Positions 1-8,507 of a stretch of DNA of 64,000 nucleotides are shown here, piece after piece; positions within the stretch are counted from its first letter, which is position 1; every line of letters starts with the position of its first letter. The notes beneath the pieces were generated by a model. It was not told where the DNA came from and did not search any database. It saw nothing but the letters and a program-made list of their open reading frames with translations. Source of the stretch: Pseudomonas sp. FP198 (GTDB lineage Bacteria; Pseudomonadota; Gammaproteobacteria; Pseudomonadales; Pseudomonadaceae); the NCBI RefSeq assembly GCF_030687895.1, contig NZ_CP117452.1, forward strand, positions 5,759,501-5,823,500, read 5' to 3'. Both the position numbers and the translations under genes were made by a program.

Positions 1-733
1 CCGCGCGCAACGGCACTTCTTCGGCCAGGGCCTTGCGTAATTGCAGCTCGGCGAATACCGGGGTTTCGTGGAGCCAGCGGCGCAGGTACACCGAAAACAG
101 GCCGAACACCCCACCCAGCAGGAACGGGATCCGCCAGGCGTAATCCGCTACTTCCACCGGCGTATAAATGCTGTTGATGGCCGTGGCGACCAGCGAACCC
201 AGCAAAATCCCCGCCGTCAGGCCGCAGGTCAGCGTGCCGCAGGCATAGCCGATGTGGCGCGCCGGCACGTGTTCGGAAACGAATACCCAGGCGCCTGGCA
301 CCTCGCCGCCAATCGCGGCGCCCTGGATTACCCGCATCAGCAGCAACAGAATCGGCGCCCACATGCCGATCTGCGCGTAAGTAGGCAACAGACCCATGAT
401 CAGGGTCGGCACGGCCATCATGAAGATGCTCAGGGTGAACATCTTCTTGCGCCCCAGCAGGTCGCCGAAGTGGGCCATGATGATCCCGCCCAGCGGCCGG
501 GCCAGGTAACCGGCGGCAAAGATGCCGAACGTCTGCATCAGGCGCAGCCACTCGGGCATTTCGGCCGGGAAGAACAATTTGCCGACCACGGTGGCAAAGA
601 ACACGAAAATGATGAAATCGTAGAACTCCAGCGCACCGCCCAAGGCAGAAAGCGACAGGGTCTTGTAGTCGTTACGGGTCAGCGGACGGGCGGGTTGTGC
701 GGATGTCGCCGTGCTCGAAGGCGCAGTGGTCAT
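1..733 (-). CDS. MFS transporter, MHS (metabolite:H+ symporter) type, 3' end outside window
   Basis: Only about 244 N-terminal codons lie in the window, so the protein is truncated by the window edge. Reading leftwards from ATG at 731-733 it starts MTTAPSSTAT, followed by a short polar tail and a run of transmembrane helices. The loop after helix 2 contains the MFS signature GDLLGRKKMF, and a glycine-rich helix contains RVIQGAAIGGE. This arrangement is typical of the metabolite:H+ symporter branch (citrate, ketoglutarate, shikimate and sugar-acid carriers) in the inner membrane. The substrate cannot be told from this half, and no catabolic partner gene is adjacent. Confidence 0.85.
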   Translation of the reverse strand, partial: MTTAPSSTATSAQPARPLTRNDYKTLSLSALGGALEFYDFIIFVFFATVVGKLFFPAEMPEWLRLMQTFGIFAAGYLARPLGGIIMAHFGDLLGRKKMFTLSIFMMAVPTLIMGLLPTYAQIGMWAPILLLLMRVIQGAAIGGEVPGAWVFVSEHVPARHIGYACGTLTCGLTAGILLGSLVATAINSIYTPVEVADYAWRIPFLLGGVFGLFSVYLRRWLHETPVFAELQLRKALAEEVPLRA

Positions 734-1108
734 GGCAAGGGCTTCTCTTATAGTCGGTTCTGCGGCCCCGACAACGCTGAATGGGCGCCCGGGCAGGTTC
801 GGCACGATAGCAAATTGTTCGAAAAAGCACATAGAGGCGCGTAATTGACAGTCGAAATCAGAACCGAGTGGTCGTCTCGACGACTATCGCCCGATATACT
901 CGCAACCTTGCAACACTCTGTAAGGGGTTGCTGTGCGAAAACGTCGTTGGTGGCGCAATACGAGATCAGCCGGTTTCGCAGAGTTTCCCTTTGGCACGCC
1001 TTGACGAAAAACGTGACGAACGCAGCATGTTCGGGCTGAATCGTTTTTTTAAGGACGGCTACTCACCTGAAGTACAAGACAGCGTTACGGGTCAGAGGCA
1101 CCCCCGGC
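734..1108. other. Intergenic region between MFS and thioesterase genes
   Basis: This 375 bp stretch separates two divergent genes and must hold both promoters. It is locally AT-richer and has a seven-T run near 1046 that is not preceded by a convincing stem. Two overlapping open frames cross it, but they have no family resemblance and no ribosome binding site, so I do not call a gene. Confidence 0.5.
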
Positions 1109-1513
1109 ATGATAGAGCTCGAACAAGAAGATCCAATCCCACAGGGCGATCTGGCCCTGCAAATCACCGCGCTTCCCCGAGAAACCAACGGCTTCGGGGA
1201 TATTTTCGGCGGTTGGCTGGTGTCCCAGATGGACCTCGCCGGCACCGCGATGGCCAGCAAGGTTGCCGGCGGCCGCGTGGCCACGGTGGCGATCGATCGC
1301 ATGGCGTTCCTGGTGCCGGTGGCGGTGGGTGCGCAATTGTCGTTCTACACCCAGGCCCTGGAAATCGGCCGGAGCTCGATCCAGATGATGGTCGAAGTCT
1401 GGAGTGACGACCCATTGTCGAGCGAATGGCGCAAGGTCACCGAAGCGGTGTTCGTGTTCGTCGCCATCGATGGCAGTGGTCGTACCCGCTCGGTTCCACC
1501 TCGGGCGCGTTAA
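1109..1513 (+). CDS. Acyl-CoA thioesterase, YciA-like hotdog fold
   Basis: A 134-residue single hotdog domain expected to hydrolyse acyl-CoA thioesters in the cytoplasm. The N-terminal part contains NGFGDIFGGWLVSQMD, the family's active-site region (an Asn/Gly loop, then the central helix with a conserved Asp). It is followed by a strand with TVAIDRMAFLVPV, where YciA proteins carry VDR-MFL-V. Length is typical. The start ATG follows a GGCACCCCCGGC leader with only a weak ribosome binding site. It is a different subfamily member from the second thioesterase at 39349, which is longer and has a charged tail. Confidence 0.88.
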   Translation: MIELEQEDPIPQGDLALQITALPRETNGFGDIFGGWLVSQMDLAGTAMASKVAGGRVATVAIDRMAFLVPVAVGAQLSFYTQALEIGRSSIQMMVEVWSDDPLSSEWRKVTEAVFVFVAIDGSGRTRSVPPRAR

Positions 1514-1570
1514 ACACGGCGGCCGTTTTGCGGTCCATTGCAGTCCATGTTCCTGAACGAGATTTGCAGC

Positions 1571-2470
1571 ATGCCAACGCCTAACGTCGAAGCCGTCAAA
1601 CTGGATGAACTGAACGGTTGGCGCATCCGCCACGGTCAGGCCGAGTTGCTCGTGGCCCAGCAAGGCGCGCACATTCTCAGCTATCAGGTGGACGGCCAGC
1701 CGCCGCTGATCTGGCTCAACGACCAGGCCACGTTCAAGACCGGCAAGAGCATCCGTGCCGGCGTGCCGGTGTGCTGGCCGTGGTTCGGCAACCTGACGCG
1801 CAACCCCGACAGCGTCCAGGCCATGCGCGTCAGCAACGAACCGGCTACCGCCCACGGCCTGGTACGGGCAATGGATTGGGAACTCAAGGGCATCGAAGCC
1901 GAGGGTGAAAGCCTGAAGATCGAATTCGTGCTGCCCTACCCCGAAAACGGTCTGTCCGGCTGGCCCCATCAGGTCGACCTGACGTTGACCATCATCATGG
2001 ACGAGCAACTGCATATCCATCTGACCAGCCATAACCGTGGCAGCGAAACCGTCAGCCTGAGCCAGGCGCTGCACAGCTATTTCGCGGTCAGCGACGTGCG
2101 CAACGTGCATGTCGACGGAGTGGATGGCTTGCGTTACGTCGAGACCCTGGATGACTGGAACGTCCATACCCAGGCCGGCGAGCTGCATTTTGCCGGCGAA
2201 ACCGACCGGATCTATCTCGATACGCCGCCGACGCTGAGCATCGTCGACGCGCATTGGCAGCGACGCATCGAATTGACCGCTACCGGTTCACGCTCTGCGG
2301 TGATCTGGAACCCCTGGACCGAACGGGCCAAGGCCTTCAGCGACATGGCCGAGGATGGCTGGCAACGCATGCTCTGTATCGAGACGGCCAATGTGATGGA
2401 TGATGCGGTGACGTTGTTGCCGGATGCCAGTCATACCCTGGGCGTGAGCATTCGCAGCAAACCGCTCTAA
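1571..2470 (+). CDS. D-hexose-6-phosphate mutarotase (YeaD/aldose 1-epimerase family)
   Basis: A 299-residue aldose-1-epimerase-fold protein, predicted to interconvert alpha and beta anomers of hexose 6-phosphates in the cytoplasm. Visible family features are GVPVCWPWFG near residue 75, the catalytic-type histidines in AHGLVRAMDW and SQALHSYFAVSD, and the C-terminal glutamate in LCIETANVMD. An upstream in-frame ATG at 1538 would add 11 residues unlike the family, so I place the start at 1571. A REP pair follows directly. It probably forms a unit with the thioesterase upstream, 57 bp away. Confidence 0.9.
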   Translation: MPTPNVEAVKLDELNGWRIRHGQAELLVAQQGAHILSYQVDGQPPLIWLNDQATFKTGKSIRAGVPVCWPWFGNLTRNPDSVQAMRVSNEPATAHGLVRAMDWELKGIEAEGESLKIEFVLPYPENGLSGWPHQVDLTLTIIMDEQLHIHLTSHNRGSETVSLSQALHSYFAVSDVRNVHVDGVDGLRYVETLDDWNVHTQAGELHFAGETDRIYLDTPPTLSIVDAHWQRRIELTATGSRSAVIWNPWTERAKAFSDMAEDGWQRMLCIETANVMDDAVTLLPDASHTLGVSIRSKPL

Positions 2471-2489
2471 GCCACACCATTAAAACCAC

Positions 2490-2578
2490 TGTGGGAGCGA
2501 GCTTGCTCGCGATAGCGGACTGACAGTCAACATCAGCGTCGACTGCACACCGCCATCGCGAGCAAGCTCGCTCCCACA
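2490..2578. repeat. Inverted REP pair (REPIN)
   Basis: Two arms of the Pseudomonas REP sequence face each other: TGTGGGAGCGAGCTTGCTCG on the left and its reverse complement on the right, each followed inwards by GATAGCGG/CCGCCATC-like cores. The element can fold into a long cruciform or mRNA hairpin. It sits between the convergent mutarotase and DUF3299 genes and may also end transcription. Confidence 0.95.
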
Positions 2579-2606
2579 TTGGGTTTTGTGTCAGACCCAC
2601 CAGCCT

Positions 2607-3143
2607 CTACAAATCCGCCTCCTGCACCACCCGCACCTTCTGCGCCTCCATCGCATACGCCGCGCTCGCCAGGTCATTGTCGACCTTTTCGATCTTCAGC
2701 GTGCCGGTGACCCACAGCGGCGTGTAGATATCATCCAGCTTCAGCCCCTTGGGATAACGCACCAGCACCAATTGATTGGGCGGCGGTGGCGGGACGTGGA
2801 TGCAGGCCCCCGGGTAAGGCACCAGGAAAAACAGCGTGCTGCGGCCCTTGGCGTCGGTTTCCAGCGGCACCGGGTATCCGCCGATGCGGATGTGCTTGTC
2901 GTTCATTGATGCCACGGTCTTGGTCGAATACATCACCGCCGGCAAGCCTTTGCTCTGCTTCAGGCCACCCTTTTCGGTGAAGGTGCCGTTGGCTTCGGGG
3001 GAGTTGTGATCGATTTCGGGCATGGCCTCAAGGGCCTTCTGGTCCGACTTGGGCATCAGTTCGAGCCAGTCGGTTTCGGGCAGCTCGGCAGCGTGGGCCA
3101 GGCCAGTGCCCAGCAGAAGGAAGGTCAGCAGTAGACGGCGCAT
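2607..3143 (-). CDS. DUF3299 family periplasmic protein
   Basis: A 178-residue exported protein of unknown function. It begins MRRLLLTFLLLGTGLAHA, a clear signal peptide with a cleavage site before AELPETDW. The mature part has ELPETDWLELMP at the N-terminus and IRIGGYPVPLE followed by FFLVPYPGACIHVPPPPPNQ, the region that defines DUF3299. The longer frame up to 3182 has no ribosome binding site and would spoil the signal peptide, so the start at 3143 is preferred. The gene stands alone, convergent to the mutarotase gene. No function is established for the family to my knowledge. Confidence 0.8.
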   Translation of the reverse strand: MRRLLLTFLLLGTGLAHAAELPETDWLELMPKSDQKALEAMPEIDHNSPEANGTFTEKGGLKQSKGLPAVMYSTKTVASMNDKHIRIGGYPVPLETDAKGRSTLFFLVPYPGACIHVPPPPPNQLVLVRYPKGLKLDDIYTPLWVTGTLKIEKVDNDLASAAYAMEAQKVRVVQEADL

Positions 3144-3228
3144 GAAAGGGCTCGGCATAAGGGAAAATACGACGCCGGGCATTCTAGCCCTCCGCGCGCG
3201 CCACGCGCAGAGGACTTTCGCGCTTTGA

Positions 3229-3474
3229 TCAGTTCCTTTTGATCAGGCCGTAGATCACCAGCAGCACCACCGCGCCCACTAGGGCACCGAGGAAACCAGC
3301 GCCTTCGCCTGCCTGATAGATGCCCAGGGCCTGGCCGCCGTAAGTGGCTGCCAGCGAACCGCCGATACCCAGCAGGATGGTCATGATCCAGCCCATGCTG
3401 TCATCGCCAGGCTTCAGGAAACGCGCGAGCAGGCCAACGATCAGGCCGATAAAAATGGTTCCGATGATTCCCAT
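3229..3474 (-). CDS. GlsB/YeaQ/YmgE family stress-response membrane protein
   Basis: An 81-residue, glycine-rich, three-helix inner-membrane protein. It opens with MGIIGTIFIGLIVGLLARF, has a second glycine-zipper helix around GWIMTILLGIGGSLAATYGG, and ends with a hydrophobic helix and KRN. These features and the length fit the transglycosylase-associated/YeaQ family, often induced by stress in gamma-proteobacteria. The molecular role is unknown. A GAGGGGAAT ribosome binding site lies just upstream. It is downstream of purK on the same strand, separated by a hairpin. Confidence 0.9.
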   Translation of the reverse strand: MGIIGTIFIGLIVGLLARFLKPGDDSMGWIMTILLGIGGSLAATYGGQALGIYQAGEGAGFLGALVGAVVLLVIYGLIKRN

Positions 3475-3500
3475 GGTATTCCCCTCTAATTGAGTAGCTA

Positions 3501-3526
3501 TGCCAAAGCCTAGTCAGACTTTGGCA
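3501..3526. terminator. Hairpin between purK and the GlsB gene
   Basis: A perfect 8 bp inverted repeat (TGCCAAAG, 10 nt loop, CTTTGGCA) lies 51 bp past the purK stop and 27 bp before the GlsB start. There is no strong T-run on the minus strand, so it is a weak terminator or a processing/operator site. Confidence 0.45.
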
Positions 3527-3576
3527 CCTTGCCATGAGAGAAGACGGCCGACGAATGGTTCCACCGATGTTTCAGA

Positions 3577-4662
3577 TTATTGCTCGGCGATCAGCGTCTC
3601 GACCTTGATGATCTGCTGGGCCAGCGTGGCCCGGTCGGCGCAACGCAGGTTGGCGTGACCAACCTTGCGCCCGACCTTGAACGCCTTGCCGTAGTGATGC
3701 AGGTGGCAGTCGGCGATCGCCAGGACTTTCTCGGTGTCCGGCACCTTGCCGATGAAGTTCAGCATCGCGCTTTCGCCGACCTTGGCCGTCGACCCCAGCG
3801 GCAGCCCGGCGACCGCCCGCAGGTGGTTTTCGAACTGGCTGCACTCGGCGCCTTCGGTGGTCCAGTGCCCGGAGTTGTGCACGCGCGGGGCGATTTCATT
3901 GGCCTTGAGGCCGCCATCCACTTCAAAGAACTCGAACGCCATGACGCCGACATAATCGAGCTGCTTGAGTACCCGGCTGGAATAATCTTCAGCCAAGGCT
4001 TGCAGCGGGTGATCGGTGCTGGCGACGGACAGCTTGAGGATGCCGTCCTTGTGGGTGTTGTGCACCAGCGGGTAGAAACGGATTTCACCGTCACGGGCAC
4101 GCACGGCGATCAGCGAGACTTCGCCGGTGAAAGGCACGAAACCTTCCAGCAGGCAGCCGACACTGCCCAGTTCGGCGAATGTCCCGGGGACGTCTTCCGG
4201 GTTGCGCAGGACCTTCTGGCCCTTGCCGTCGTAACCCAGGGTGCGGGTCTTGAGCACGGCCGGCAAGCCGATGGACGCAACGGCGGCTTCCAGGTCGGCC
4301 TGGGACTGAATGTCGGCGAAGGCCGGGGTCGGAATGCCCAGTTCCTTGAACATGTTCTTTTCGAACCACCGATCGCGGGCGATGCGCAAGGCTTCGGCGC
4401 TCGGGAAGACCGGGACGAACTGGGACAGGAAGGCAACGGTCTCGGCCGGGACGCTTTCGAATTCGAAGGTCACCAGGTCGACTTCGTCGGCCAGCTGGCG
4501 CAGGTGGTCCTGATCGCCGTAATCGGCACGCAGGTGTTCACCCAGTGCCGCGGCACAGGCGTCCGGCGCCGGATCCAGGAAAGCGAAGTTCATCCCCAGC
4601 GGCGTACCCGCCAAGGCCAACATGCGACCCAACTGGCCGCCACCGATTACACCGATCTTCAT
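3577..4662 (-). CDS. purK: 5-(carboxyamino)imidazole ribonucleotide synthase PurK
   Basis: A 361-residue ATP-grasp enzyme that uses ATP and bicarbonate to convert AIR to N5-CAIR in purine synthesis. It begins MKIGVIGGGQLGRMLALAG, the PurK pre-ATP-grasp fold. TRTLGYDGKGQ is the glycine-rich ATP loop. EFFEVDG, with NEIAPRVHNSGHWT further on, gives the metal and substrate ligands, including the Asn and the RVHNSGH signature. Length is as usual for PurK. It follows purE by 12 bp on the same strand, so the two are translated from one transcript. Its product is the substrate of PurE. Confidence 0.97.
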   Translation of the reverse strand: MKIGVIGGGQLGRMLALAGTPLGMNFAFLDPAPDACAAALGEHLRADYGDQDHLRQLADEVDLVTFEFESVPAETVAFLSQFVPVFPSAEALRIARDRWFEKNMFKELGIPTPAFADIQSQADLEAAVASIGLPAVLKTRTLGYDGKGQKVLRNPEDVPGTFAELGSVGCLLEGFVPFTGEVSLIAVRARDGEIRFYPLVHNTHKDGILKLSVASTDHPLQALAEDYSSRVLKQLDYVGVMAFEFFEVDGGLKANEIAPRVHNSGHWTTEGAECSQFENHLRAVAGLPLGSTAKVGESAMLNFIGKVPDTEKVLAIADCHLHHYGKAFKVGRKVGHANLRCADRATLAQQIIKVETLIAEQ

Positions 4663-4674
4663 TCGTCAACAACC

Positions 4675-5166
4675 TCAGGCAATGCGTGGGTCTGGATTGT
4701 CCAGGACGCTGTCTGTCTGCTCAGCGCGGAATTTTTTCAGCACGGTATGAAACTGCGGATGCTTGGCGCCCAGGATACTCGCTGACAACAGGGCCGCGTT
4801 GATCGCACCGGCCTTGCCGATGGCCAGGGTGGCAACCGGGATGCCGGCCGGCATCTGCACGATCGACAGCAACGAATCGACGCCCGAGAGCATCGACGAC
4901 TGTACCGGCACGCCCAGTACCGGCAAGTGCGTCTTGGCCGCGCACATGCCAGGCAGGTGAGCCGCACCGCCGGCGCCGGCGATGATCACTTCGATGCCAC
5001 GCGCCTCGGCTTCTTCGGCGTACTGGAACAGCAGGTCCGGCGTGCGGTGGGCGGACACCACTTTCACCTCGTAGGGGATGCCGAGCTTTTCCAGCATATC
5101 GGCGGTGTGGCTAAGGGTGGACCAATCGGACTTGGAGCCCATGATCACGCCAACCAGTGCACTCAT
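4675..5166 (-). CDS. purE: N5-carboxyaminoimidazole ribonucleotide mutase PurE
   Basis: A 163-residue class I PurE that moves the carboxylate of N5-CAIR to C4 to make CAIR. Visible signatures are [12 protein letters not shown] near the N-terminus (phosphate-binding GSxSD), VVSAHRTPD with the catalytic-site histidine, and the [11 protein letters not shown] loop. It is the first gene of the purEK unit. The leader contains a promoter-like TATACT and a perfect 14 bp stem with a U-tract (see separate entries), which suggests control before translation starts. An AGAGAAGAGGC ribosome binding site precedes the ATG. Confidence 0.97.
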   Translation of the reverse strand: MSALVGVIMGSKSDWSTLSHTADMLEKLGIPYEVKVVSAHRTPDLLFQYAEEAEARGIEVIIAGAGGAAHLPGMCAAKTHLPVLGVPVQSSMLSGVDSLLSIVQMPAGIPVATLAIGKAGAINAALLSASILGAKHPQFHTVLKKFRAEQTDSVLDNPDPRIA

Positions 5167-5204
5167 CGTCGTGCCTCTTCTCTCTGGGCGCCCTGGGGCG
5201 CGTC

Positions 5205-5246
5205 AAAAAACAACAAGCCACGCAGGAAACCGGCGTGGCTTGTTGT
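5205..5246 (-). terminator. Terminator-like hairpin in the purE leader (candidate attenuator)
   Basis: Read on the minus strand, ACAACAAGCCACGC pairs perfectly with GCGTGGCTTGTTGT around a 9 nt loop, and TTTTTT follows at once. This has every feature of an intrinsic terminator, yet it lies between the likely purE promoter and the purE start, 39 bp before the ATG. It would therefore stop purEK transcription unless read through or refolded. Confidence 0.7.
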
Positions 5247-5283
5247 ACGAATTATGGCCGGGTGGACCGACCGAAGGCCGGGC

Positions 5284-5289
5284 AGTATA
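5284..5289 (-). promoter_or_regulatory. Likely purEK promoter -10 element
   Basis: The minus strand reads TATACT here, five of six matches to the sigma-70 -10 consensus. The upstream -35 region is poor. Transcription would begin near 5277, giving a leader of about 110 nt that contains the hairpin at 5205-5246. Confidence 0.5.
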
Positions 5290-5390
5290 CCGAAAATGGC
5301 GGATTAAACGCACTTTCGCCGACCATCTGTCGTTTGCGCTAAAGCGGCGGTTTTATTGACTCGGAGGTCAGCTGAACAACAACACAGATC

Positions 5391-5484
5391 CCTGTGGGAG
5401 CGAGCTTGCTCGCGATAGCGCCAGGTCAGTCACCGCAGCTGTGAATGCCAGGGCCTCATCGCGAGCAAGCTCGCTCCCACAGGG
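5391..5484. repeat. Inverted REP pair (REPIN)
   Basis: The arms CCTGTGGGAGCGAGCTTGCT and its reverse complement are separated by a short variable centre. It lies just past the stop codon of the LysR gene and upstream of the purE promoter, so it may insulate the two same-strand units. Confidence 0.95.
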
Positions 5485-5496
5485 AGATGCGTTGTT

Positions 5497-6414
5497 TCAG
5501 GATCCGATGGCACCCTGCGCCGCGCCACCCTCCAGCTTGCGCCACAACAACCGCACATTGGCCTTGCGTACCAGGGCGCAGCGGTACAGGCGGATTTCCA
5601 GCGGCACGTGCCATTGCGCGCCCCCGCAGATCACCAGCTCGCCCCGGGCCAGTTCGTTGCGCACACTCAGGTGCGGCACCCAGGCGATGCCCAGGCCTTC
5701 CAAGGCCATGCTTTTCAGGCTGTCAGCCATGGCCGTCTCGTAGACCGTGGTGAAACGCAGGGCGCGCTGGCGCAACAACTGGTTCACCGAACGGCCCAGA
5801 AAAGCGCCGGCGCTGTAGGCCAGCAGGGGCACGCTGGTCTCGCCCTCCAGGTCGAACAACGGCTTGCGGTCGGCATCGGCCGCGCAGACGGGGAGCATTT
5901 CGGTCTGGCCCAGGTGCAGCGACGGGAAAATCTCCGGGTCCATCTGCATCGCCGAATCCGGGTCGTAGAAGGCCAGCATCAAGTCGCAGCCCCCTTCGCG
6001 CAGCGCATGCACGGCATCACCGACGTTGGTCGCCACCAGCCGCGTGGCGATGTTCATGCCTTCGTTGCGCAACTGGGCGATCCAGCGCGGAAAGAAACCC
6101 AACGCCAGGGAATGTGCCGCCGCTACCTGGATAACTTCGCCCTGCCCGCCCTCCAGGTGGTGCAAGTGCCGCAGCACTTCGCCCAACTGCTCGACCACCG
6201 TACGCGCCGTCACCAGGAATAGCTGTCCCGCCGCGGTCAGTTCGATCGGCGTGCGGGAGCGGTTGACCAGGGTCAGCCCCAGCGCCGCTTCCAGGCTGCG
6301 GATCCGCCGGCTGAACGCGGGTTGCGTCACAAAGCGGCGCTCGGCCGCCTGGGAAAAACTGCGCGTCGCGGCCAAGGCACTGAAGTCCTCCAGCCATTTG
6401 CTTTCAAGATTCAT
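5497..6414 (-). CDS. LysR-type transcriptional regulator beside aspA
   Basis: A 305-residue LysR regulator. The N-terminal winged helix-turn-helix contains FSALAATRSFSQAAERRFVT and SRRIRSLEAALG. The C-terminal part is the effector-binding domain. The ATG at 6414 follows GGGAGGACGGAG, a strong ribosome binding site. The longer upstream frame lacks one and adds residues foreign to LysR proteins. It is divergent from aspA across 182 bp that holds a LysR-type dyad (6484-6500). This is the usual arrangement for a regulator controlling its neighbour and itself, so control of aspartate/asparagine use is inferred. Confidence 0.92.
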   Translation of the reverse strand: MNLESKWLEDFSALAATRSFSQAAERRFVTQPAFSRRIRSLEAALGLTLVNRSRTPIELTAAGQLFLVTARTVVEQLGEVLRHLHHLEGGQGEVIQVAAAHSLALGFFPRWIAQLRNEGMNIATRLVATNVGDAVHALREGGCDLMLAFYDPDSAMQMDPEIFPSLHLGQTEMLPVCAADADRKPLFDLEGETSVPLLAYSAGAFLGRSVNQLLRQRALRFTTVYETAMADSLKSMALEGLGIAWVPHLSVRNELARGELVICGGAQWHVPLEIRLYRCALVRKANVRLLWRKLEGGAAQGAIGS

Positions 6415-6483
6415 CTCCGTCCTCCCGTAGGACGCACCAAAACAGGTCACACGTTCGCCGCGTCATCGGCGTCACACGCGCAT

Positions 6484-6500
6484 TATGCCGAATGTGCATA
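6484..6500. promoter_or_regulatory. LysR-type operator candidate, LysR-aspA intergenic region
   Basis: A dyad TATGC-N7-GCATA sits midway between the divergent LysR and aspA genes. Its size and position fit a LysR recognition site. Confidence 0.55.
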
Positions 6501-6596
6501 GGCCAGTGTTTAACAGCATTGGCCCTAAATTTTCTGAAAGCCTAGGATTCACAGCGTTCCGGCTCAGACCGGGTCCTTATTGAGATGATTTCCATC

Positions 6597-8021
6597 ATGT
6601 CCTCCGCTGCATCATTCCGCACAGAAAAAGACCTGCTTGGCGTACTCGAAGTACCGGCGCAAGCGTATTACGGCATCCAGACCCTGCGAGCGATCAACAA
6701 CTTTCGTCTCTCCGGCGTCCCGATCTCGCATTACCCGAAACTGGTGGTCGGTCTGGCAATGGTCAAGCAAGCCGCCGCTGACGCCAACCGTGAGTTGGGC
6801 CAGCTCAGCGAAGCCAAGCACGCCGCCATCAGCGAAGCCTGTGCACGATTGATCCGCGGCGATTTCCACGAAGAGTTCGTGGTGGACATGATCCAGGGCG
6901 GCGCCGGCACGTCGACCAACATGAATGCCAACGAAGTCATCGCCAACATCGCGCTGGAGGCCATGGGTCACCAGAAGGGCGAATACCAGTATCTGCATCC
7001 GAACAACGACGTGAACATGGCGCAGTCGACCAACGACGCCTACCCGACCGCGATCCGCCTGGGTCTGCTGCTGGGCCACGACGCGTTGCTGGCCAGCCTC
7101 GACAGCCTGATCCAGGCGTTCGCCGCCAAGGGCGAGGAATTCAGCCACGTCCTGAAAATGGGCCGTACCCAACTGCAAGACGCCGTGCCGATGACGCTTG
7201 GCCAGGAATTTCGCGCCTTCGCCACCACCCTGAGCGAAGACCTGGCGCGCCTGAAAACCCTGGCGCCTGAATTGCTCACCGAAGTGAACCTGGGCGGCAC
7301 CGCCATCGGTACCGGCATCAACGCCGATCCGCGTTACCAGGCCCTGGCCGTACAACGCCTGGCGACCATCAGCGGCCAGCCGCTGGTTCCGGCCGCCGAC
7401 CTGATCGAAGCGACCTCCGACATGGGCGCCTTCGTGCTTTTCTCCGGCATGCTCAAGCGCACCGCGGTCAAGCTGTCGAAGATCTGCAACGACTTGCGCC
7501 TGCTGTCCAGCGGCCCGCGCACCGGCATCAACGAAATCAACCTGCCGGCCCGCCAGCCAGGCAGTTCGATCATGCCTGGCAAGGTCAACCCGGTGATCCC
7601 TGAAGCGGTCAACCAGGTCGCGTTCCAGATCATCGGCAACGACCTGGCGCTGACCATGGCGGCCGAAGGCGGCCAACTGCAACTGAACGTGATGGAGCCG
7701 CTGATCGCCTTCAAGATCTTCGACTCGATCCGCCTGCTGCAACGGGCCATGGACATGCTGCGCGAACACTGCATCGTCGGCATCACCGCCAACGAAGCGC
7801 GCTGCCGCGAACTGGTCGAGCACTCGATCGGCCTGGTTACCGCCCTGAACCCGTACATCGGCTATGAAAACGCCACCCGCATCGCCCGCGTTGCCCTGGA
7901 AAGCGGCCGCGGCGTGCTGGAACTGGTGCGCGAGGAAGGCTTGCTCGACGACGCCATGCTCGACGACATCCTGCGCCCGGAAAACATGATTGCCCCGCGT
8001 CTGGTCCCACTGAAGGCTTGA
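6597..8021 (+). CDS. aspA: Aspartate ammonia-lyase
   Basis: A 474-residue fumarase/aspartase superfamily enzyme that reversibly deaminates aspartate to fumarate and ammonium in the cytoplasm. The superfamily signature GSSIMPGKVNP, which carries the catalytic serine loop, is present. So are GGAGTSTNMNANEV and the QSTNDAYPTA substrate-binding stretch, and HVLKMGRTQLQDAVP with its catalytic-region histidine and threonine. I start at MSSAASF, as in the known P. fluorescens enzyme. An ATG 12 bp upstream is possible. A strong terminator follows. Neighbouring asparaginase and a small amino acid symporter suggest joint use of asparagine and aspartate. Confidence 0.97.
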   Translation: MSSAASFRTEKDLLGVLEVPAQAYYGIQTLRAINNFRLSGVPISHYPKLVVGLAMVKQAAADANRELGQLSEAKHAAISEACARLIRGDFHEEFVVDMIQGGAGTSTNMNANEVIANIALEAMGHQKGEYQYLHPNNDVNMAQSTNDAYPTAIRLGLLLGHDALLASLDSLIQAFAAKGEEFSHVLKMGRTQLQDAVPMTLGQEFRAFATTLSEDLARLKTLAPELLTEVNLGGTAIGTGINADPRYQALAVQRLATISGQPLVPAADLIEATSDMGAFVLFSGMLKRTAVKLSKICNDLRLLSSGPRTGINEINLPARQPGSSIMPGKVNPVIPEAVNQVAFQIIGNDLALTMAAEGGQLQLNVMEPLIAFKIFDSIRLLQRAMDMLREHCIVGITANEARCRELVEHSIGLVTALNPYIGYENATRIARVALESGRGVLELVREEGLLDDAMLDDILRPENMIAPRLVPLKA

Positions 8022-8075
8022 TCGACGCGACCACTGCTCACCAGGTCGAGGGACTAGACACCTCTCACCTTTTGA

Positions 8076-8110
8076 GGGCTTGGGGACTCGTTCCCCAGGC
8101 CCTTTTTTTT
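8076..8110 (+). terminator. Intrinsic terminator of aspA
   Basis: The stem GGGCTTGGGGA/TTCCCCAGGCCC is followed by eight T residues, 55 bp past the aspA stop. Confidence 0.95.
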
Positions 8111-8138
8111 AACCGACAACTGAAAGCGGGAGCAAATT

Positions 8139-8226
8139 TGTAGGAGCAAGCCTACTCGCGATAAACAGCGACGCGCTGCCGTTGTACCCCGCGTCGCCAG
8201 CTATCCAGAGCCGGCTCACTTCCACA
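8139..8226. repeat. Degenerate REP pair in the aspA-symporter gap
   Basis: TGTAGGAGCAAGCCTACTCG at the left and a facing CCAGAGCCGGCTCACTTCCA at the right resemble REP arms with several substitutions. This looks like a decayed inverted pair. The rest of the 486 bp gap (8022-8507) shows no gene. Its right end must hold the symporter promoter. Confidence 0.55.
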
Positions 8227-8507
8227 AGAACCTGACCGATAGGCCAGAAGATACAAGGGTCCGTTTCGTCGCACGCACCACAACTGTGCAGACGGGCGCC
8301 GCACTGATAGGTATAGTGCCGCCCCTCTTCGCATGAGTGGTCGTCGGTAGCGAGACCTCACAACATGCGAAAACCGAACTAATAACAAACCCGCGAAGTG
8401 GACCGGGACGAACATCGCCTCAACTGTCGTGCCGCGCGCCGGCCGATGTAACACGATGTTTCCAAATGGCCAGCATTTGCTTAAACAAAAAACAGCGAGG
8501 AATACTC

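Noticed and set aside
845..1407. Overlapping short frames in the gap upstream of the thioesterase gene
   Set aside because: No ribosome binding site, no family resemblance, and one runs into the thioesterase gene in another frame.
3515..3535. Possible sigma-54 promoter TTGGCACCTTGCC
   Set aside because: The GG and GC elements are too close; sigma-54 sites need the fixed longer spacing.
3580..4785. Long open frame on the plus strand opposite purK and purE
   Set aside because: It is the antisense shadow of clear PurK/PurE sequences. Long opposite frames are common in GC-rich DNA, and its protein has no family features.
6612..7823. Minus-strand frame opposite aspA
   Set aside because: Shadow of aspartase, whose catalytic signatures are on plus.
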